Assembly (NCBI RefSeq): GCF_002741015.1 | Contig: NZ_CP016620.1 | Coordinates: forward strand, 434,001-498,000 | DNA: 64,000 nt | DNA from: Microvirga ossetica | Lineage (GTDB): Bacteria > Pseudomonadota > Alphaproteobacteria > Rhizobiales > Beijerinckiaceae | Reading direction: 5' to 3' | Shown here: piece after piece, positions 17,526-27,236 of the stretch | Numbering within the stretch: the first letter of the stretch is position 1 | How the letters are laid out: every line of letters starts with the position of its first letter | The notes under the pieces: generated by a model | The model's input: only the letters and a program-made list of their open reading frames with translations | The model's database searches: none | Told to the model about the DNA's origin: nothing | Made by a program: the position numbers and the translations under genes

Positions 17526-19758
17526 CTCTCGCTCGGTCATTTGCGGATGAATTGGTCAATCTGCCTCCTGCAAGCCATTCCCGCAGCTTGGTCCAGCGGC
17601 GTTTCGTGTTGCGGCCCCGAACCGCCATAGCCACAGCCTTCTTCTGGCCGACGAGCACAACGAGCCGCTTGCCGCGCGTAACGCCCGTGTAGAGCAGATT
17701 GCGGGCCAACATCGTGTAATGCTGCGTCACGACAGGTATGATGACAGCGGGGTACTCGGAGCCTTGTGATTTATGGATTGTAGTGGCGTAGGCGGGCACC
17801 AAGGTATCGAGTTCGCCGAATGGGTATGAGACCTCGCGACCGTCGAACGAGGCAATCAGAGCGCCTTCCTCATCATCAATCCGGACCACCATCCCAAGGT
17901 CGCCATTAAAGACCTCACGATCATAATCGTTCTGAGTTTCCATCACTCGGTCGCCCGGCGAGAACCGCCATCCAAATCGTTCGACGGTGGCCGGTGGGTT
18001 AGGATTTAGCACCTGCTGGAGTTCGATGTTGAGGTTGCGGGCTCCGAGCACGCCCCGGTTCATGGGACAGAGCACCTGGATGTCCTTGAGGGGATCGAGC
18101 CCAAACCGTTTGGGCATCCGCTCCTTGACCATCTCAATGATCTTGCCAACGCCCTGTTCTGGCTCGGTGATGCTGATGAAGTAGAAGTCGCTTTCCTCTC
18201 CGGCTTTGGGTGGATCAGGCATCTGGCCATGGTTGATCCGGTGGGCGTTGACGACAATTCGGCTTTCCGCTGCTTGTCTAAAAACCTCTGTCAGCCGAGC
18301 GACAGGAATACGCTCCGACCCAATGATGTCAGCCAAGACCTGCCCTGGTCCAACTGACGGCAATTGGTCCACATCCCCAACCAGCAATAGGCCAGCATGG
18401 GACGGAACAGCTTTGGTGAGGGCGTTCATCAGCGGCACATCGACCATACTGGTCTCGTCCACCACAAGGAGATCGCAGTCGAGAGGGTTCTCCTCGTTAC
18501 GTGAGAACCCGCCATGCTTCGGATCAATCTCCAGCAGCCGGTGGATGGTCTTGGCTTCCAATCCGGTCTGCTCAGTCATGCGCTTGGCCGCACGCCCGGT
18601 TGGGGCTGTCAGAAGCACTTTCACGCCCTTGGCCACCAGGAGCCGGAGGATCGTATCGAGGAGGGTGGTCTTTCCGACACCAGGGCCACCGGTCACCACC
18701 GCCACCTTAGCGCCGAGCACCAGTTTTAAAGCCTCACGCTGGGAAGCCGCCAGGGTCTTGCCCGTGCGGCTCTCCACCCATGGAACAGCTTTGTCGAGGT
18801 CGATCTCGGGCCAAGGCGGTGGGCCGGAGGCTCGCTCAGCCAACCGTGAGGCAATGGTCTGCTCGGACAAGTGCAGGCCCTTGAGGAAGAGACAGGTTTC
18901 GTCACCAATGGTGTCCGAGACGACCTCTCCTTTGGAAAGCTCGTCCACGATGGCCGCGCGGATTAAGGCAGCCTCCACTTCGAGCAACTGTTCGGCCAAT
19001 CGCGTGAGCGCCTCGACCGGCAGAGCACAGTGACCCTCATCGGTTGCGGTCTGAAGCGCGAAGGAGATCCCTGCCCGAATCCTTTGCGGCGCGGTCTTTT
19101 CCATCCCGAGCTTGGCTGCAATGGCATCCGCAGTCTTGAAACCGATCCCACGCACATCCTTGGCCAGCCGGTACGGGTCCTCGGTCATAACCTGAATGGA
19201 TTCATAGCCGTAGGTTTTGAAGATGCGGACCGCCCGTGCGGTGCCGACGCCATGGGCATGCAGGAAGATCATGATCTCCCGTACTGCCTTCTGCTCGGCC
19301 CAGCCTGAGACGATGCGGGAGGCTCGCATCGGGCCGATTCCGGAGACTTCCGTCAGGCGTTCAGGGCTGGCTTCGATGATCTCGAAGGTGTCCACGCCAA
19401 AAGCAGTGACAATCCGTTTGGCCATAGCCGGTCCGATGCCGCGCATCTGGCCGGAAGCAAGGTACTTCTCGATGCCCTCCACACCGGTCGGCGGTGTCGT
19501 CTTGAGGACCTCGGCCTTAAACTGAAGCCCGTGCGTGCGGTCGCTGATCCAGAGGCCGCTGGCAGTAATCCATTCCCCGGCAGAGACCGCAGGGGTGTGG
19601 CCGACCACTGTCACAAGATCCCGCTTGCCCCGCGTATGGACCTTGAGGACAGCAAAGCCATTCTCGGCATTGTGGAACGTGACGCGCTCTACCGAGCCCG
19701 CGAGGGTCTCTAAGACAGATCTCTGATCAGCCTGTGGTGGTCGAAGCATCTGGTTCAT
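17500..19758 (-). CDS. recD2: RecD2-type ATP-dependent DNA helicase
   Basis: 752 residues. Domains: an N-terminal OB-like segment, tandem helix-hairpin-helix motifs (GQMRGIGPAMAKRI, VSGIGPMRASRI, DVRGIGFKTADAIA), then the SF1B core with Walker A GGPGVGKTT (357-365), DETS (434-437), GDVDQLPSVGPG, and motif VI in YTGVTRGKRL. RecD2 unwinds DNA 5'-3' outside RecBCD and takes part in repair and replication-fork handling; plasmid and phage versions also occur. The length and motif set are complete. It ends convergently with an exported-protein gene. No partner gene is adjacent. Confidence 0.9.
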   Translation of the reverse strand: MNQMLRPPQADQRSVLETLAGSVERVTFHNAENGFAVLKVHTRGKRDLVTVVGHTPAVSAGEWITASGLWISDRTHGLQFKAEVLKTTPPTGVEGIEKYLASGQMRGIGPAMAKRIVTAFGVDTFEIIEASPERLTEVSGIGPMRASRIVSGWAEQKAVREIMIFLHAHGVGTARAVRIFKTYGYESIQVMTEDPYRLAKDVRGIGFKTADAIAAKLGMEKTAPQRIRAGISFALQTATDEGHCALPVEALTRLAEQLLEVEAALIRAAIVDELSKGEVVSDTIGDETCLFLKGLHLSEQTIASRLAERASGPPPWPEIDLDKAVPWVESRTGKTLAASQREALKLVLGAKVAVVTGGPGVGKTTLLDTILRLLVAKGVKVLLTAPTGRAAKRMTEQTGLEAKTIHRLLEIDPKHGGFSRNEENPLDCDLLVVDETSMVDVPLMNALTKAVPSHAGLLLVGDVDQLPSVGPGQVLADIIGSERIPVARLTEVFRQAAESRIVVNAHRINHGQMPDPPKAGEESDFYFISITEPEQGVGKIIEMVKERMPKRFGLDPLKDIQVLCPMNRGVLGARNLNIELQQVLNPNPPATVERFGWRFSPGDRVMETQNDYDREVFNGDLGMVVRIDDEEGALIASFDGREVSYPFGELDTLVPAYATTIHKSQGSEYPAVIIPVVTQHYTMLARNLLYTGVTRGKRLVVLVGQKKAVAMAVRGRNTKRRWTKLREWLAGGRLTNSSANDRARANHGSEAH

Positions 19759-20134
19759 GGTGCCTGCCAGGAGGAATTCCCGGCCTCTCCAACTCTACCG
19801 CTGGACTGAACCGATGACGAGAAGGCCCAGCAGACATTACATAGCCATCAGGAGCGTCGTCGCGAACATAATGGTTCCGAGGATGACGGTAGAGCACGCC
19901 CAATCAGACCGTCGCGGTTTGCTATGGAAGTTCAACTCGCCGAGCATTGCATCCTCACGCGCGATTTATTTTGTTCATGATATGTTCTAGTTTTTACGGC
20001 ATTCTCCCAAGAGGTCAAGATGGACCGTAGGCTAACGGATGTGGCTGGGATGACGAACGTATCAATAGCTGGATCTATGTTACGTGGTCCGTCCAGGCCA
20101 TAACATCGCAACTCCATCACATAAGGGCCTCCCA
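19759..20134. other. divergent intergenic region
   Basis: 376 bases between recD2 (leftward) and the next rightward gene, so both promoters should be here. The AT-rich part near 19960-20000 is a candidate. I see no gene. Confidence 0.4.
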
Positions 20135-20758
20135 ATGCCTCGGCAGAATCGTGTAACCCCCTTCGGAGAGTTCGAGGCCAACCCTGCTCGTGGGCTCTTT
20201 ATGGGGAACAGAGGCATCCTTCATGACGATAACGGCAATCTTGGAAGGGCTCGATGGAAGCATAAGACTTGGGTCACGTGCGTTCTCTCATACAAGGGTG
20301 CACGCCGTACGCTCATGCAGCCCGGCAATTACACTGAGTTGTTTTTCTGTGACGAAGCTACTGCGCTGGCAGCAGGCCACCGGCCATGTGGTCAATGTCG
20401 TCCCTTAGACTATCGGCGTTACATGAACGCGTGGCAGCAGGCTTATGGTCTTGAAGCTCCACCGCGAGCAGGGGAGATCGACAACCTGTTGCATCAGGCA
20501 CGGGTCGCCCAAGACAAGAGACAGATCAGAATCCATTCGGGTTTAGGCGATCTGCCGGACGGAGCCATTGTCAGTTTTCCAGAAGAGCCAGGGGCAGCAT
20601 GGTTGATATGGCAAGGAAACCTGCACCGCTGGTCGCATGAAGGCTATCACGACCGCCGTTCTATAATCGCCGATGAAGAAGTTATAGTGCTCACGCCAGA
20701 ACCGACCCTGCGTGTCTTGTCTGCCGGATACAAGCCCGTGGTCCATTCGTCGGTGTAG
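20135..20758 (+). CDS. conserved protein with Ada-like cysteine motif
   Basis: 207 residues from ATG 20135. The N-terminal MPRQNRVTPFGEFEANPARG and GNRGILHD are features of a widespread uncharacterised family. Cys72 in FFCDEATALAAG and the pair Cys85/Cys88 in GHRPCGQCRPLDYRRY closely recall the metal-binding signature of the Ada methyltransferase N-domain (GFRPCKRC-R-P). Zn binding and a role in nucleic-acid chemistry are therefore possible, but this is inference. Other residues show no alkyltransferase active site. The gene is isolated. Confidence 0.6.
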   Translation: MPRQNRVTPFGEFEANPARGLFMGNRGILHDDNGNLGRARWKHKTWVTCVLSYKGARRTLMQPGNYTELFFCDEATALAAGHRPCGQCRPLDYRRYMNAWQQAYGLEAPPRAGEIDNLLHQARVAQDKRQIRIHSGLGDLPDGAIVSFPEEPGAAWLIWQGNLHRWSHEGYHDRRSIIADEEVIVLTPEPTLRVLSAGYKPVVHSSV

Positions 20759-20871
20759 CCTGATCGTTCGAAGCACCGTCCGCTGGAATAGGTCGGCTCT
20801 TCGAAGCCCTCTGCTCACTATGACATAGCCCTTTTGGAGAGCAGTGAAATTAGTAGACAGATCGATCTTCT

Positions 20872-22031
20872 GTGAGAGTCTCAAATCGTCTGAGACTTCT
20901 CACGGAGCAGCCATTGATTTCGCTTACAGCCAGTCAGATCTGTAAATCTTGTCCAATACCCGGATGGATCTTGGATGCTCTCGTTGCTTGTGATGCGGCG
21001 TATCCAGGTGTCTTACGTCGGTTTTTGAGCGGCAGCACGAGCACTCTTCGCAAGCATGGAATGGCTCTTGTCGTGAGCCGTCTCGACCCAGAGCATCCCG
21101 GATATCTGGCGGACCATCTGCGCCCTCTGGGTGAGCGTCATAAGTTCGAGGGCAGTTCACCCTTGGAGTTCGTGAGTCATGTCATGTTGCATCGGCGGGT
21201 CCGGGATCTCGTGCGGACACTTCATCCTGGAGCCGTTGGCTTGGTCGGAGCGCTCATAAAGTTCTCTGAAACGCATTCTCGAAGCGATTACAGAGCATTG
21301 GTCGAGCTACACTCTCTACCTGTGCATAGGACCCGCTTGCTGTTCTTTACCATCTCCCAAGCATTCCCGAGTCTGCCATCCAAATCTGCCGGGTCCTCCC
21401 GGCTCCTTATGTCCGCTTACCCCTCCTTACCCGCTTACGATCCGTCGAACAGGCGTCAGATTTCGTTCGGGCCATCGAACTCATCAAGCCCGTCAACCCA
21501 GGCGTCACCGACGACGTTCTCACGAGTTCGCTGGAGGCTCTGAAATCTAAAACGCCTCTCCGGGGCTGGGTAACTCGATGGCTGGACAAGGCCACCGAGT
21601 TTTGGACCCCTGTGCCGGACGTGAATGAATCGGAGATGGTCGTCCTCCAAAGCGCCGCCGCTCTGCGTGATGTCGCAAAACAATTTGAAAATTGCCTTGA
21701 AGGCAAAATCACACAGTGTGCGCTTGGGCGAGTGCTCTACGTCGAGTATCTGCCGACACCCTGCATCATTCAGCTTGTAAGCCTTTCTGATGGATGGGTC
21801 TTCGAGTCCGTCCATGGCGTGAAGAACACGTCCGTAGATCCCGCGACGACTCGGATCGTACTTGAGAAACTACACGCTTGTGGGGTCCAGATTCCAGCGC
21901 GGCACTGGCAGGCTGTCCGTTTCAATCGCGTTGCGCGGCTGGCGCGTATCCTCGACCCGTTCAGAGATAACGCGGATCTAATTGACGATGAGTTCAGCGA
22001 TCCGGACCAGAGGATTTCCCATGCCGCGTGA
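20872..22031 (+). pseudogene. unknown gene broken by a frameshift
   Basis: Two plus-strand frames read as one protein. The first runs from 20872 (TTG 20914 with GGAG six bases upstream is a likely start) to about 21340 and includes GWILDALVACDAAYPGVLRR and GALIKFSETHSRSDY. The second, from about 21340 to 22031, includes LLTRLRSVEQASDFVRAIEL, LRDVAKQFENCLEGKI and LEKLHACGVQIPARHW. A one-base change between 21310 and 21430 would join them into about 370 residues. No family is recognised. Its stop overlaps the next gene's ATG, suggesting an old operon. Confidence 0.5.
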
Positions 22032-22224
22032 AATCGTTCGAGACCGGGCTGGAAAGGTGCTCGGTTGGTACGAAGACAATAACGTGTCTGGCCGGATCAA
22101 TGTTCGTGATGCGAGCGGTCGGTGGCTCGGGTATTATGACAAAAGCCTCAATGAGACCCGCGATGCAACGGGTCGTTTCCTTGCAAAGGGCAATGTTCTT
22201 CCGAGCCTGGTCTACCGACCCTGA
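22021..22224 (+). CDS. 67-residue protein with RDaxGrxLGxYD repeats
   Basis: ATG 22021 overlaps the stop of the preceding gene. The product holds three imperfect copies of one motif: RDRAGKVLGWYED (7-19), RDASGRWLGYYDK (29-41) and RDATGRFLAKGN (47-58), spaced 18-22 residues apart. Such beta-hairpin repeats occur in small proteins of mobile regions, but the function is unknown. It is soluble, with no signal. Translational coupling to the upstream gene is likely. Confidence 0.6.
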   Translation: MPREIVRDRAGKVLGWYEDNNVSGRINVRDASGRWLGYYDKSLNETRDATGRFLAKGNVLPSLVYRP

Positions 22225-22232
22225 GGCCGATC

Positions 22233-22894
22233 ATGAGCGTCCATCCGAATGCCCCGACTCGGCCATCCAAATCGAAGATTGCCGATCCGCAGGAACTTCT
22301 GACGCTCATTCTTGCGTCCGGATCTCACCTGAGACGCAAGGATGCCGAGCGGGAGGTCATAAAACGATTCGAGTGGTGGAAGCGCTGGAAGCCAGGATGG
22401 CGACCACCAGAGTTTCATTGTCTGAGAAGGATCGGGAACGAGAGAGTAATAAATGTCGAAGAGCGTCCTATCAGGCGCGGCGCGAGGAGGTTCTTCGGCA
22501 GAGACAGCAACGAAAGCGGCGTGAGGGTGAAGAGCAGGCTCGGAAGGGCCAAGAGCATCCCGGTGGATCATCCGGAGAAAAGGGTGTCGAGCCGTTCTTC
22601 GAGGACGGTGATAAGGGTATTCGCGAGTGGACCTTAAAGGCTGCGAAGTCCAGCTATGACGAGTTCCTCATCGAGGATCATCATTCCGCCGATAACATGA
22701 TTCAGATTCTCTTCGGCGCTCTTGGTCGGATGAAAGGGGAACGCGATGCGGTGATCTCCCTCATATCGACGCTGGTTAAAGAGCGCAGCCGTATTCGGGC
22801 TCATATGGTTGCCCAGGATTGCACCGCTGAACGTTCAAAGTCGTTGTATCGAAAGGTTGGACTGGATGAGAACTCTGATGTTCGTTGTCAATGA
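22233..22894 (+). pseudogene. unknown gene with frameshift, charged coiled-coil centre
   Basis: ATG 22233 opens a frame with ELLTLILASGSHLRRKDAER and VIKRFEWWKRWKPGWR; near 22390-22410 the protein-like signal moves to another frame (VSLSEKDRERESNKCRRASY, then a highly charged Arg/Glu helix, then YDEFLIEDHHSADNMIQILF) and ends at 22894. A single indel would give about 220 residues. It lies nine bases after the repeat-protein gene, so three genes (20.9-22.9 kb) form a likely unit in which two members are damaged. No family is recognised. Confidence 0.5.
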
Positions 22895-23152
22895 GCTTGG
22901 ACGTGGGTGTGCGATCCCAGGGCAGAAGCCGGGCGCGGCAGGATGGAGCGATTGCGCAGGGCCGGCGGCAGAGCCGTCAAGACGACGGTTGAGCAAACTC
23001 TGATGCGCGGGTTGATCACCGCATTTCCGTGTGTTCGTCCGGGGCTGCCTCGATCTGTCAGCGGGCGTCGATGACACATCATCGGCCACACAATTCTCGC
23101 GAGGGTTCCCCTCCGAGGCCCTGCCGCCGGCGCTGGGCAACCGCAGATGTCA

Positions 23153-24430
23153 GTCCAAACTGAGGAGGTCCTCCGCAATGACCGTGAGCTCGTTCGGCTT
23201 TATGCGGCCGAGCGCGGCTCGATCTCGCGCCCGATCGCCCACAGGAAGGCCGCCATCTCCCGCGCGATCGCGGTGGTGACCACGGTCTGGCGCTTGCCGG
23301 CCGCCATCAGCCGGCGATACCGCGCGCACAGCCGCACCTGCGCCTTCCAGGCGATCGCCCGCACGATCGCTGGCAAGCCCTCCTGGCGCTCCTGCAGCAC
23401 GCGGCTCATCCGGGCCGGAAAGCGATAGGTCCAGGCGCCCTCGATCAGCACCCGGCGAACCCGTGGGTTGCCCGCCTTGGTGATGCTGCCGCGCCGCACC
23501 CGCTCGCCGGTCGAGCTCTCGCACGGCACCAGACCGAGATAGGCCATCAGCTGGCGCGGGCTCTCGAAGCGGCGTACATCGCCGATCTCGGCTACAAAGG
23601 TCACCGCGGTCAGAAGCGCCACCCCACGCAGGGCCTGATAAGCCTCGACCACGGGCGCCATCGACCAGGTCTTGACCACCTCGGCGACTTGCTGGTTCAG
23701 GCGCTCCAATCGCGCCTCGGCATCCTCGATCGCCTGCCGGTACTCGCGCAGGACGAGATACTGGGCCGGATGCTCGAAGATGAGTTCGGATAGCCAGCGC
23801 GCATGCGCTCGGGTCCAGGGCTTGTGGCCGGAGAAGATCCGTCCATGGCGCAACAGAAACGATTGCAGGTGCTGGCGCTTCTCGCGCAGGTCCGCCATGG
23901 CCGCTTCGCGCGCCCGCACCAGCTCGCGCACGGCCTCATGGCCTGGATCCGGCACCCAGATGGCGGTCAGCTCCCCGGCCCGATGCAGCCGGCCAGGGTC
24001 AGGGCATCGCGGCGGTTGGTCTTGACGCGCTCGCCCGGGCGCTTGGGGATCAGCGAAGGCGCAATGACCGCACACTCATGTCCCAGAGCACTGATCTGCC
24101 GCTGCAGGCCATAGCCGGTCGGGCCGGCCTCGTAGCAGAACAGCAACTCGCGATGCTTGCCACTGAGCTTACTGACGAGGCGCCGCACTGCCTCGGGTGT
24201 GTTGTCGATCTCGCCCAGAAAACGGACTTCACCCTGACGGCCGTCTTCAGCCACGGCGACCGCGATCTTCAGTTTGGACGTATCCAGACCGACAAACACT
24301 TTGCTATTCTGCTGCATGGCTCGTCCCCTGTGCGGGAGGCTCGGCGCCGGCCCATCCGGCGCAACCCTCGCTCATCGCATAGTGTGGACGAGCCACCTCC
24401 GCCGGCAACGAACATACGGTCTGTCCAAAC
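23153..24430 (-). mobile_element. IS110-family element inside a J-domain gene
   Basis: Edges are placed by the direct repeat GTCCAAAC present at both ends and by restoration of the host reading frame on removal. IS110 elements lack long inverted repeats, and the repeat would correspond to the recombination core. The length is about 1.27 kb. Confidence 0.62.
23200..24317 (-). pseudogene. IS110-family transposase, frameshifted
   Basis: The N-terminal DEDD half starts at ATG 24317 (VFVGLDTSKLKIAVAVAEDG, catalytic Asp in GLDTSK; CYEAGPTGYGLQRQ; KTNRRDALTLA). The frame then fails near 23991; the rest (AGELTAIWVPDPGHEAVREL, LRGVALLTAVTFVAEIGDV, FESPRQLMAYLGLVPCESST) is in another frame to 23200. 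CTGGCCGGCTG at the break would read correctly as CTGGCCCGGCTG, so one C is missing from a short run. As read, the transposase is dead, or this is a sequencing error. Confidence 0.85.
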
Positions 24431-24551
24431 CATGTTTTAACCGCCGCCAGAAGGTCATTCCGAGTGATCCTCCACCCGGATACCTATCCAGCGCATAAGC
24501 GGGAAGAGGCAGAGCGCCGGTTCAAGGAGACCAAATCCATCTTCGAGGAGA

Positions 24552-24896
24552 TTAAGCGTCTACGAGACCCGTAACGTAAGTCGAACTCGTTACGCTTCTC
24601 TTAGCTCGTTTTTGCGAGGCTGGATTGAGGCGGTGACGCATCTCCTTGCCACTCTTGAACACAGGAACGACCTTCTCAGAGATGGAAACAGCCCTACCTG
24701 TACGGGGGTTGCGTCCGGTACGAGCACCCCGCTTCTTAACTGAGAAGGTCCCGAAGCCACGAAGCTCGACCCGCTCGCCCTGTGCGAGGGCATCACTGAT
24801 GGTGTCGAGGATCGCGTTTACAATCTTCTCGATGTCACGCTGATACAGATGCGGGTTTTGCTCAGAGAGCTTCTGGACCGGTTCGGATTTGATCAT
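24552..24896 (-). CDS. ihfB: integration host factor beta subunit
   Basis: 114 residues of the HU/IHF fold: [60 protein letters not shown] with the DNA-intercalating NPRTG arm. The N-terminus ([21 protein letters not shown]) and the start of the arm fit the beta subunit better than alpha or HU. IHF bends DNA at specific sites and helps recombination, replication and sigma-54 promoters. The tail of about 20 residues beyond the domain is longer than usual. This may be an extra copy beyond the chromosomal one. Confidence 0.85.
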   Translation of the reverse strand: MIKSEPVQKLSEQNPHLYQRDIEKIVNAILDTISDALAQGERVELRGFGTFSVKKRGARTGRNPRTGRAVSISEKVVPVFKSGKEMRHRLNPASQKRAKRSVTSSTYVTGLVDA

Positions 24897-24996
24897 ATCT
24901 GGGGTAAGCCCTTGATCTGGTCCTAACTTTTGCGAAGTTGCCAGAGGGCCTTGAAGCCGTCAAGGGCGGCTGTGAGACCGCCCTGCCGCATGGAGG

Positions 24997-25395
24997 TCAA
25001 GCTGCTTGGGTACGCTTGGTAATATGCGCTCGATATGCCGCTGCTGACTTCATGGTGATTGTCCCGGCTTCCGTCAGCTTCACGATCTCGGTCTTCGCAC
25101 GTTGTGCGGCTCGCGCAGTATAGGAAGACTTCAACGCGACCCGAGTGTGGTTAGCGATGTGCCTGCGATGAGCACCTGCCTGTCGCGGGCTCATGGTCTT
25201 CTCGGCAACAAACCGGTCCAGGTGATCGTAGGCCCGCTTCGCTTCCGTAGGGGAATAGCTGTCTTTCTTCTCGAACAAAGGATGTCCTTTCGGTGGTAAA
25301 CCAACCCATATGAGGGCTAAAGGCAGGGATTTCCAGACTGAGTTCCAATTTAAGGTAAACCCTCTGCTGCCAAGACCCTGCTGGGACCACGCCAT
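24997..25395 (-). CDS. small basic protein with helical repeats
   Basis: Up to 132 residues; the true start is unclear and may be internal, near the segment FEKKDSYSPTEAKRAYDHLD. The C-terminal part is basic and helical, with loosely repeated units MSPRQAGAHRRHIANHTRVA and ITMKSAAAYRAHITKRTQAA. The composition suggests nucleic-acid binding, but no family is recognised. Confidence 0.4.
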   Translation of the reverse strand: MAWSQQGLGSRGFTLNWNSVWKSLPLALIWVGLPPKGHPLFEKKDSYSPTEAKRAYDHLDRFVAEKTMSPRQAGAHRRHIANHTRVALKSSYTARAAQRAKTEIVKLTEAGTITMKSAAAYRAHITKRTQAA

Positions 25396-25816
25396 AGCTA
25401 TGAGGTCACTGAGTTACCGCATTTGAATTGATCTTACCCGAAAGCTCAGGCACGCACTGCGCATCGTTTCGCGATTGTCGATACGAAGAGGGGGTGGATT
25501 TCACCTGAAATGTATTCTCCGTGCCTATGACATCACACGATCAGTATCGGCATCGGCTCATCGAACGTGTCTGGACAGCAAACAGGGGCCGGTCGGTTGG
25601 GTTTGATGCGGGTGCGACGTGGACGGACAGTCATCTGCCGGGCTCGACCAAGGTGCTCTGACTGCTGCTGATCCAGATCAGGAGCAGTCGCACACGCATC
25701 GGTCCATCGTACTTAGCGCTCTATTGACGGCTGTGTATTAGCCCCGCCCGATCCGCCTTCGACAATGGGAGCAGGGGGCGATCACTTCAGTCACACCGTC
25801 AGTAGGTGAGGCTATA
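25396..25816. other. gene-poor stretch with a possible 44-residue frame
   Basis: The only protein-like piece is a plus-strand frame 25527-25661 (starting MTSHDQYRHRLIERVW), with no good ribosome site. It may be a gene fragment. Nothing else is visible. Confidence 0.25.
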
Positions 25817-26149
25817 ATGCACATCGTCGATCATGCAGGGCAGAAGAGGGAGCAATGGCGACCCAGTGTGACGACGCGCATGCGGGTCTCGGCCATGGCT
25901 GGGGCAGCCCAGCTATGCGTGTGTGAGCAATGGTGTGATCCTGGCTGCGGCGCACCCCACCCATTTGCATGCGGTGGAAGAGATCCTGACTGTGCTTGAG
26001 GGCCGCGCTGAGGTCTGGTCGGCGACGAACATGCGCCAGTGACGGTCGGGCAGTCGGTGATCATTCCGGCAGGACACCGGCACGGGTTCCGCAACACTGG
26101 CGAGACGACGCTTCATAGGGAGGCGGTACTTGCCGCACCTATTTCCGAG
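25817..26149 (+). pseudogene. cupin-domain protein, two frameshifts and 3' loss
   Basis: ATG 25817 starts a cupin: AAQLCVCEQWCDPGCGAP, then (shifted) THLHAVEEILTVLEGRAEVW and (shifted again) VTVGQSVIIPAGHRHGFRNT. The metal-binding pattern H-x-H-x4-E and the later PAGHRHG are present. An extra C lies in the run at about 25954-25957 and one G is missing near 26020. The 3' end is cut by the IS6 left end at 26150. Cupins of this type are metal-dependent enzymes or sugar/small-molecule binding proteins; no specific role is evident. Confidence 0.75.
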
Positions 26150-26988
26150 GGTTCCGTTGCAATTCCTGACGTAGGCCAAGCGAAGGCCGGACAAGAACGC
26201 AGGCTAGGCGACGGCACCGAACAGGGTAGCAATGAAGTCGCGCTGAGCGCCCATGTCATTCGCTGGTACACCGGCGACCGGTGCCTTCCGGATCATCGCC
26301 ATCGCCTCATAACCAGAAAGCGTCTGCGAGGCGGACGTGAAGCTCTTGAAGCCCAGTCCTGGCCGGACCAAGCGCTTGATACGCCGGTGATCTTGTTCAA
26401 CGATGTTATTCAAGAATTTCACCTGCCGGAGTTTGGCAAAGCGCCGGAGTTCTCCTCCCTGCTTCATAGCTTTCGTCGCAATAGGATAGGCCGCATTCTT
26501 GTCGACCGTGATGGTCCGCGGATTGACCGTATGTGCCTGCTTCAGTGCTTTCCGGAAGAACCGTCGGGCGGCGGCCGCATCCCGCTTGGGCGAAAGCAGA
26601 AAGTCGATTGTCTGCCCTGTCGCATCAACAGCACGGTACAGGTACACCCATTTTCCCTTCACTCGGATATATGTTTCGTCGACCCGCCAGGAGCCGTTCT
26701 TCATACGAAGATGCGGACGGATGCGCTTGTCCAACTCCGGCGCATAGGCCTGGATCCACCGAAACAGGGTCGTGTGATCGACCTGAATGCCTCGATCGGA
26801 GAACATGCGCTCGAGATCACGGTAGCTGATCGGGAACTGCAGGTACAAGCGCACGGCCCACAGAATGATCTCCGCCGTGAACTGCCGACCTTTGAACAGA
26901 TTCTTGTTATTTTGCTTCTTCGCTAGCCCCAACCGCCACCCTCATCCCGTAGCTCAGACAGAGCAAGCTTCAAGGCTGCAACAGATCC
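26150..26988 (-). mobile_element. IS6-family element inserted into another IS6
   Basis: Left end GGTTCCGTTGCAATTC at 26150; right end, read inward from 26988, GGATCTGTTGCAGCC. Length is 839 bases. The left flank is the cupin pseudogene and the right flank is a cut IS6 transposase gene; there is no 8-bp duplication. Confidence 0.78.
26204..26932 (-). CDS. IS6-family transposase
   Basis: 242 residues, complete: FPISYRDLERMFSDRGIQVD (HTH), Asp in SWRVDETYIRVKGKWVYLYR, Asp in TITVDKNAAYP, Glu in LNNIVEQDHRRIKRLVRPG. It is closest in this window to the transposase cut by the left edge of the window (shared EQDHRRIK and VRP-LGFKS segments). Confidence 0.93.
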   Translation of the reverse strand: MGLAKKQNNKNLFKGRQFTAEIILWAVRLYLQFPISYRDLERMFSDRGIQVDHTTLFRWIQAYAPELDKRIRPHLRMKNGSWRVDETYIRVKGKWVYLYRAVDATGQTIDFLLSPKRDAAAARRFFRKALKQAHTVNPRTITVDKNAAYPIATKAMKQGGELRRFAKLRQVKFLNNIVEQDHRRIKRLVRPGLGFKSFTSASQTLSGYEAMAMIRKAPVAGVPANDMGAQRDFIATLFGAVA

Positions 26989-27184
26989 GGAGACGCCGGG
27001 CGTACTCCGGACCGAACTTCTTTCCCCATCGCCGGATCGTCTCATAAGACACGAGGATGCCGCGCTCGAGCAACATCTCCTCCACGAGCCGGAGGCTTAG
27101 GGGGAACCGGAAGTACAGCCAAACGGCATGGGCGATGATCTGAGGTGGAAACCGGTGGCGCTTGTAGCTGACGGGCTTGGTCAT
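26989..27184 (-). pseudogene. IS6 transposase 5' fragment
   Basis: Only the first 60-odd codons remain (KRHRFPPQIIAHAVWLYFRF, LRLVEEMLLERGILVSYETI), then the frame runs into the other IS6 copy. It belongs to the subgroup of the intact transposase at 4901-5611. Its own outer end lies near 27235, where GATGTCACGGTAACTC (minus strand) borders the terminase gene. Confidence 0.88.
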
Positions 27185-27236
27185 GCCTCAGTTAATAAGG
27201 CAGAAGCCCTGCTCGAGAGTTACCGTGACATCCCCC

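Larger units (their letters stand above)
23071..24574 (+). pseudogene. J-domain protein gene interrupted by IS110
   Basis: The downstream part (24431-24574) encodes [37 protein letters not shown]: helix II, the HPD motif and helix III of a DnaJ J-domain. The upstream part (from about 23071, ATG; GTG 23029 also possible) reads TADVSPN up to 23160 in the matching phase. Both edges of the insert carry GTCCAAAC (23153-23160, 24423-24430). Removing one copy plus the insert joins the frames exactly as DVSPNHVLTAARRSFRVIL. J-domain proteins activate Hsp70. The last 23 bases overlap the convergent ihfB end. Confidence 0.65.
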
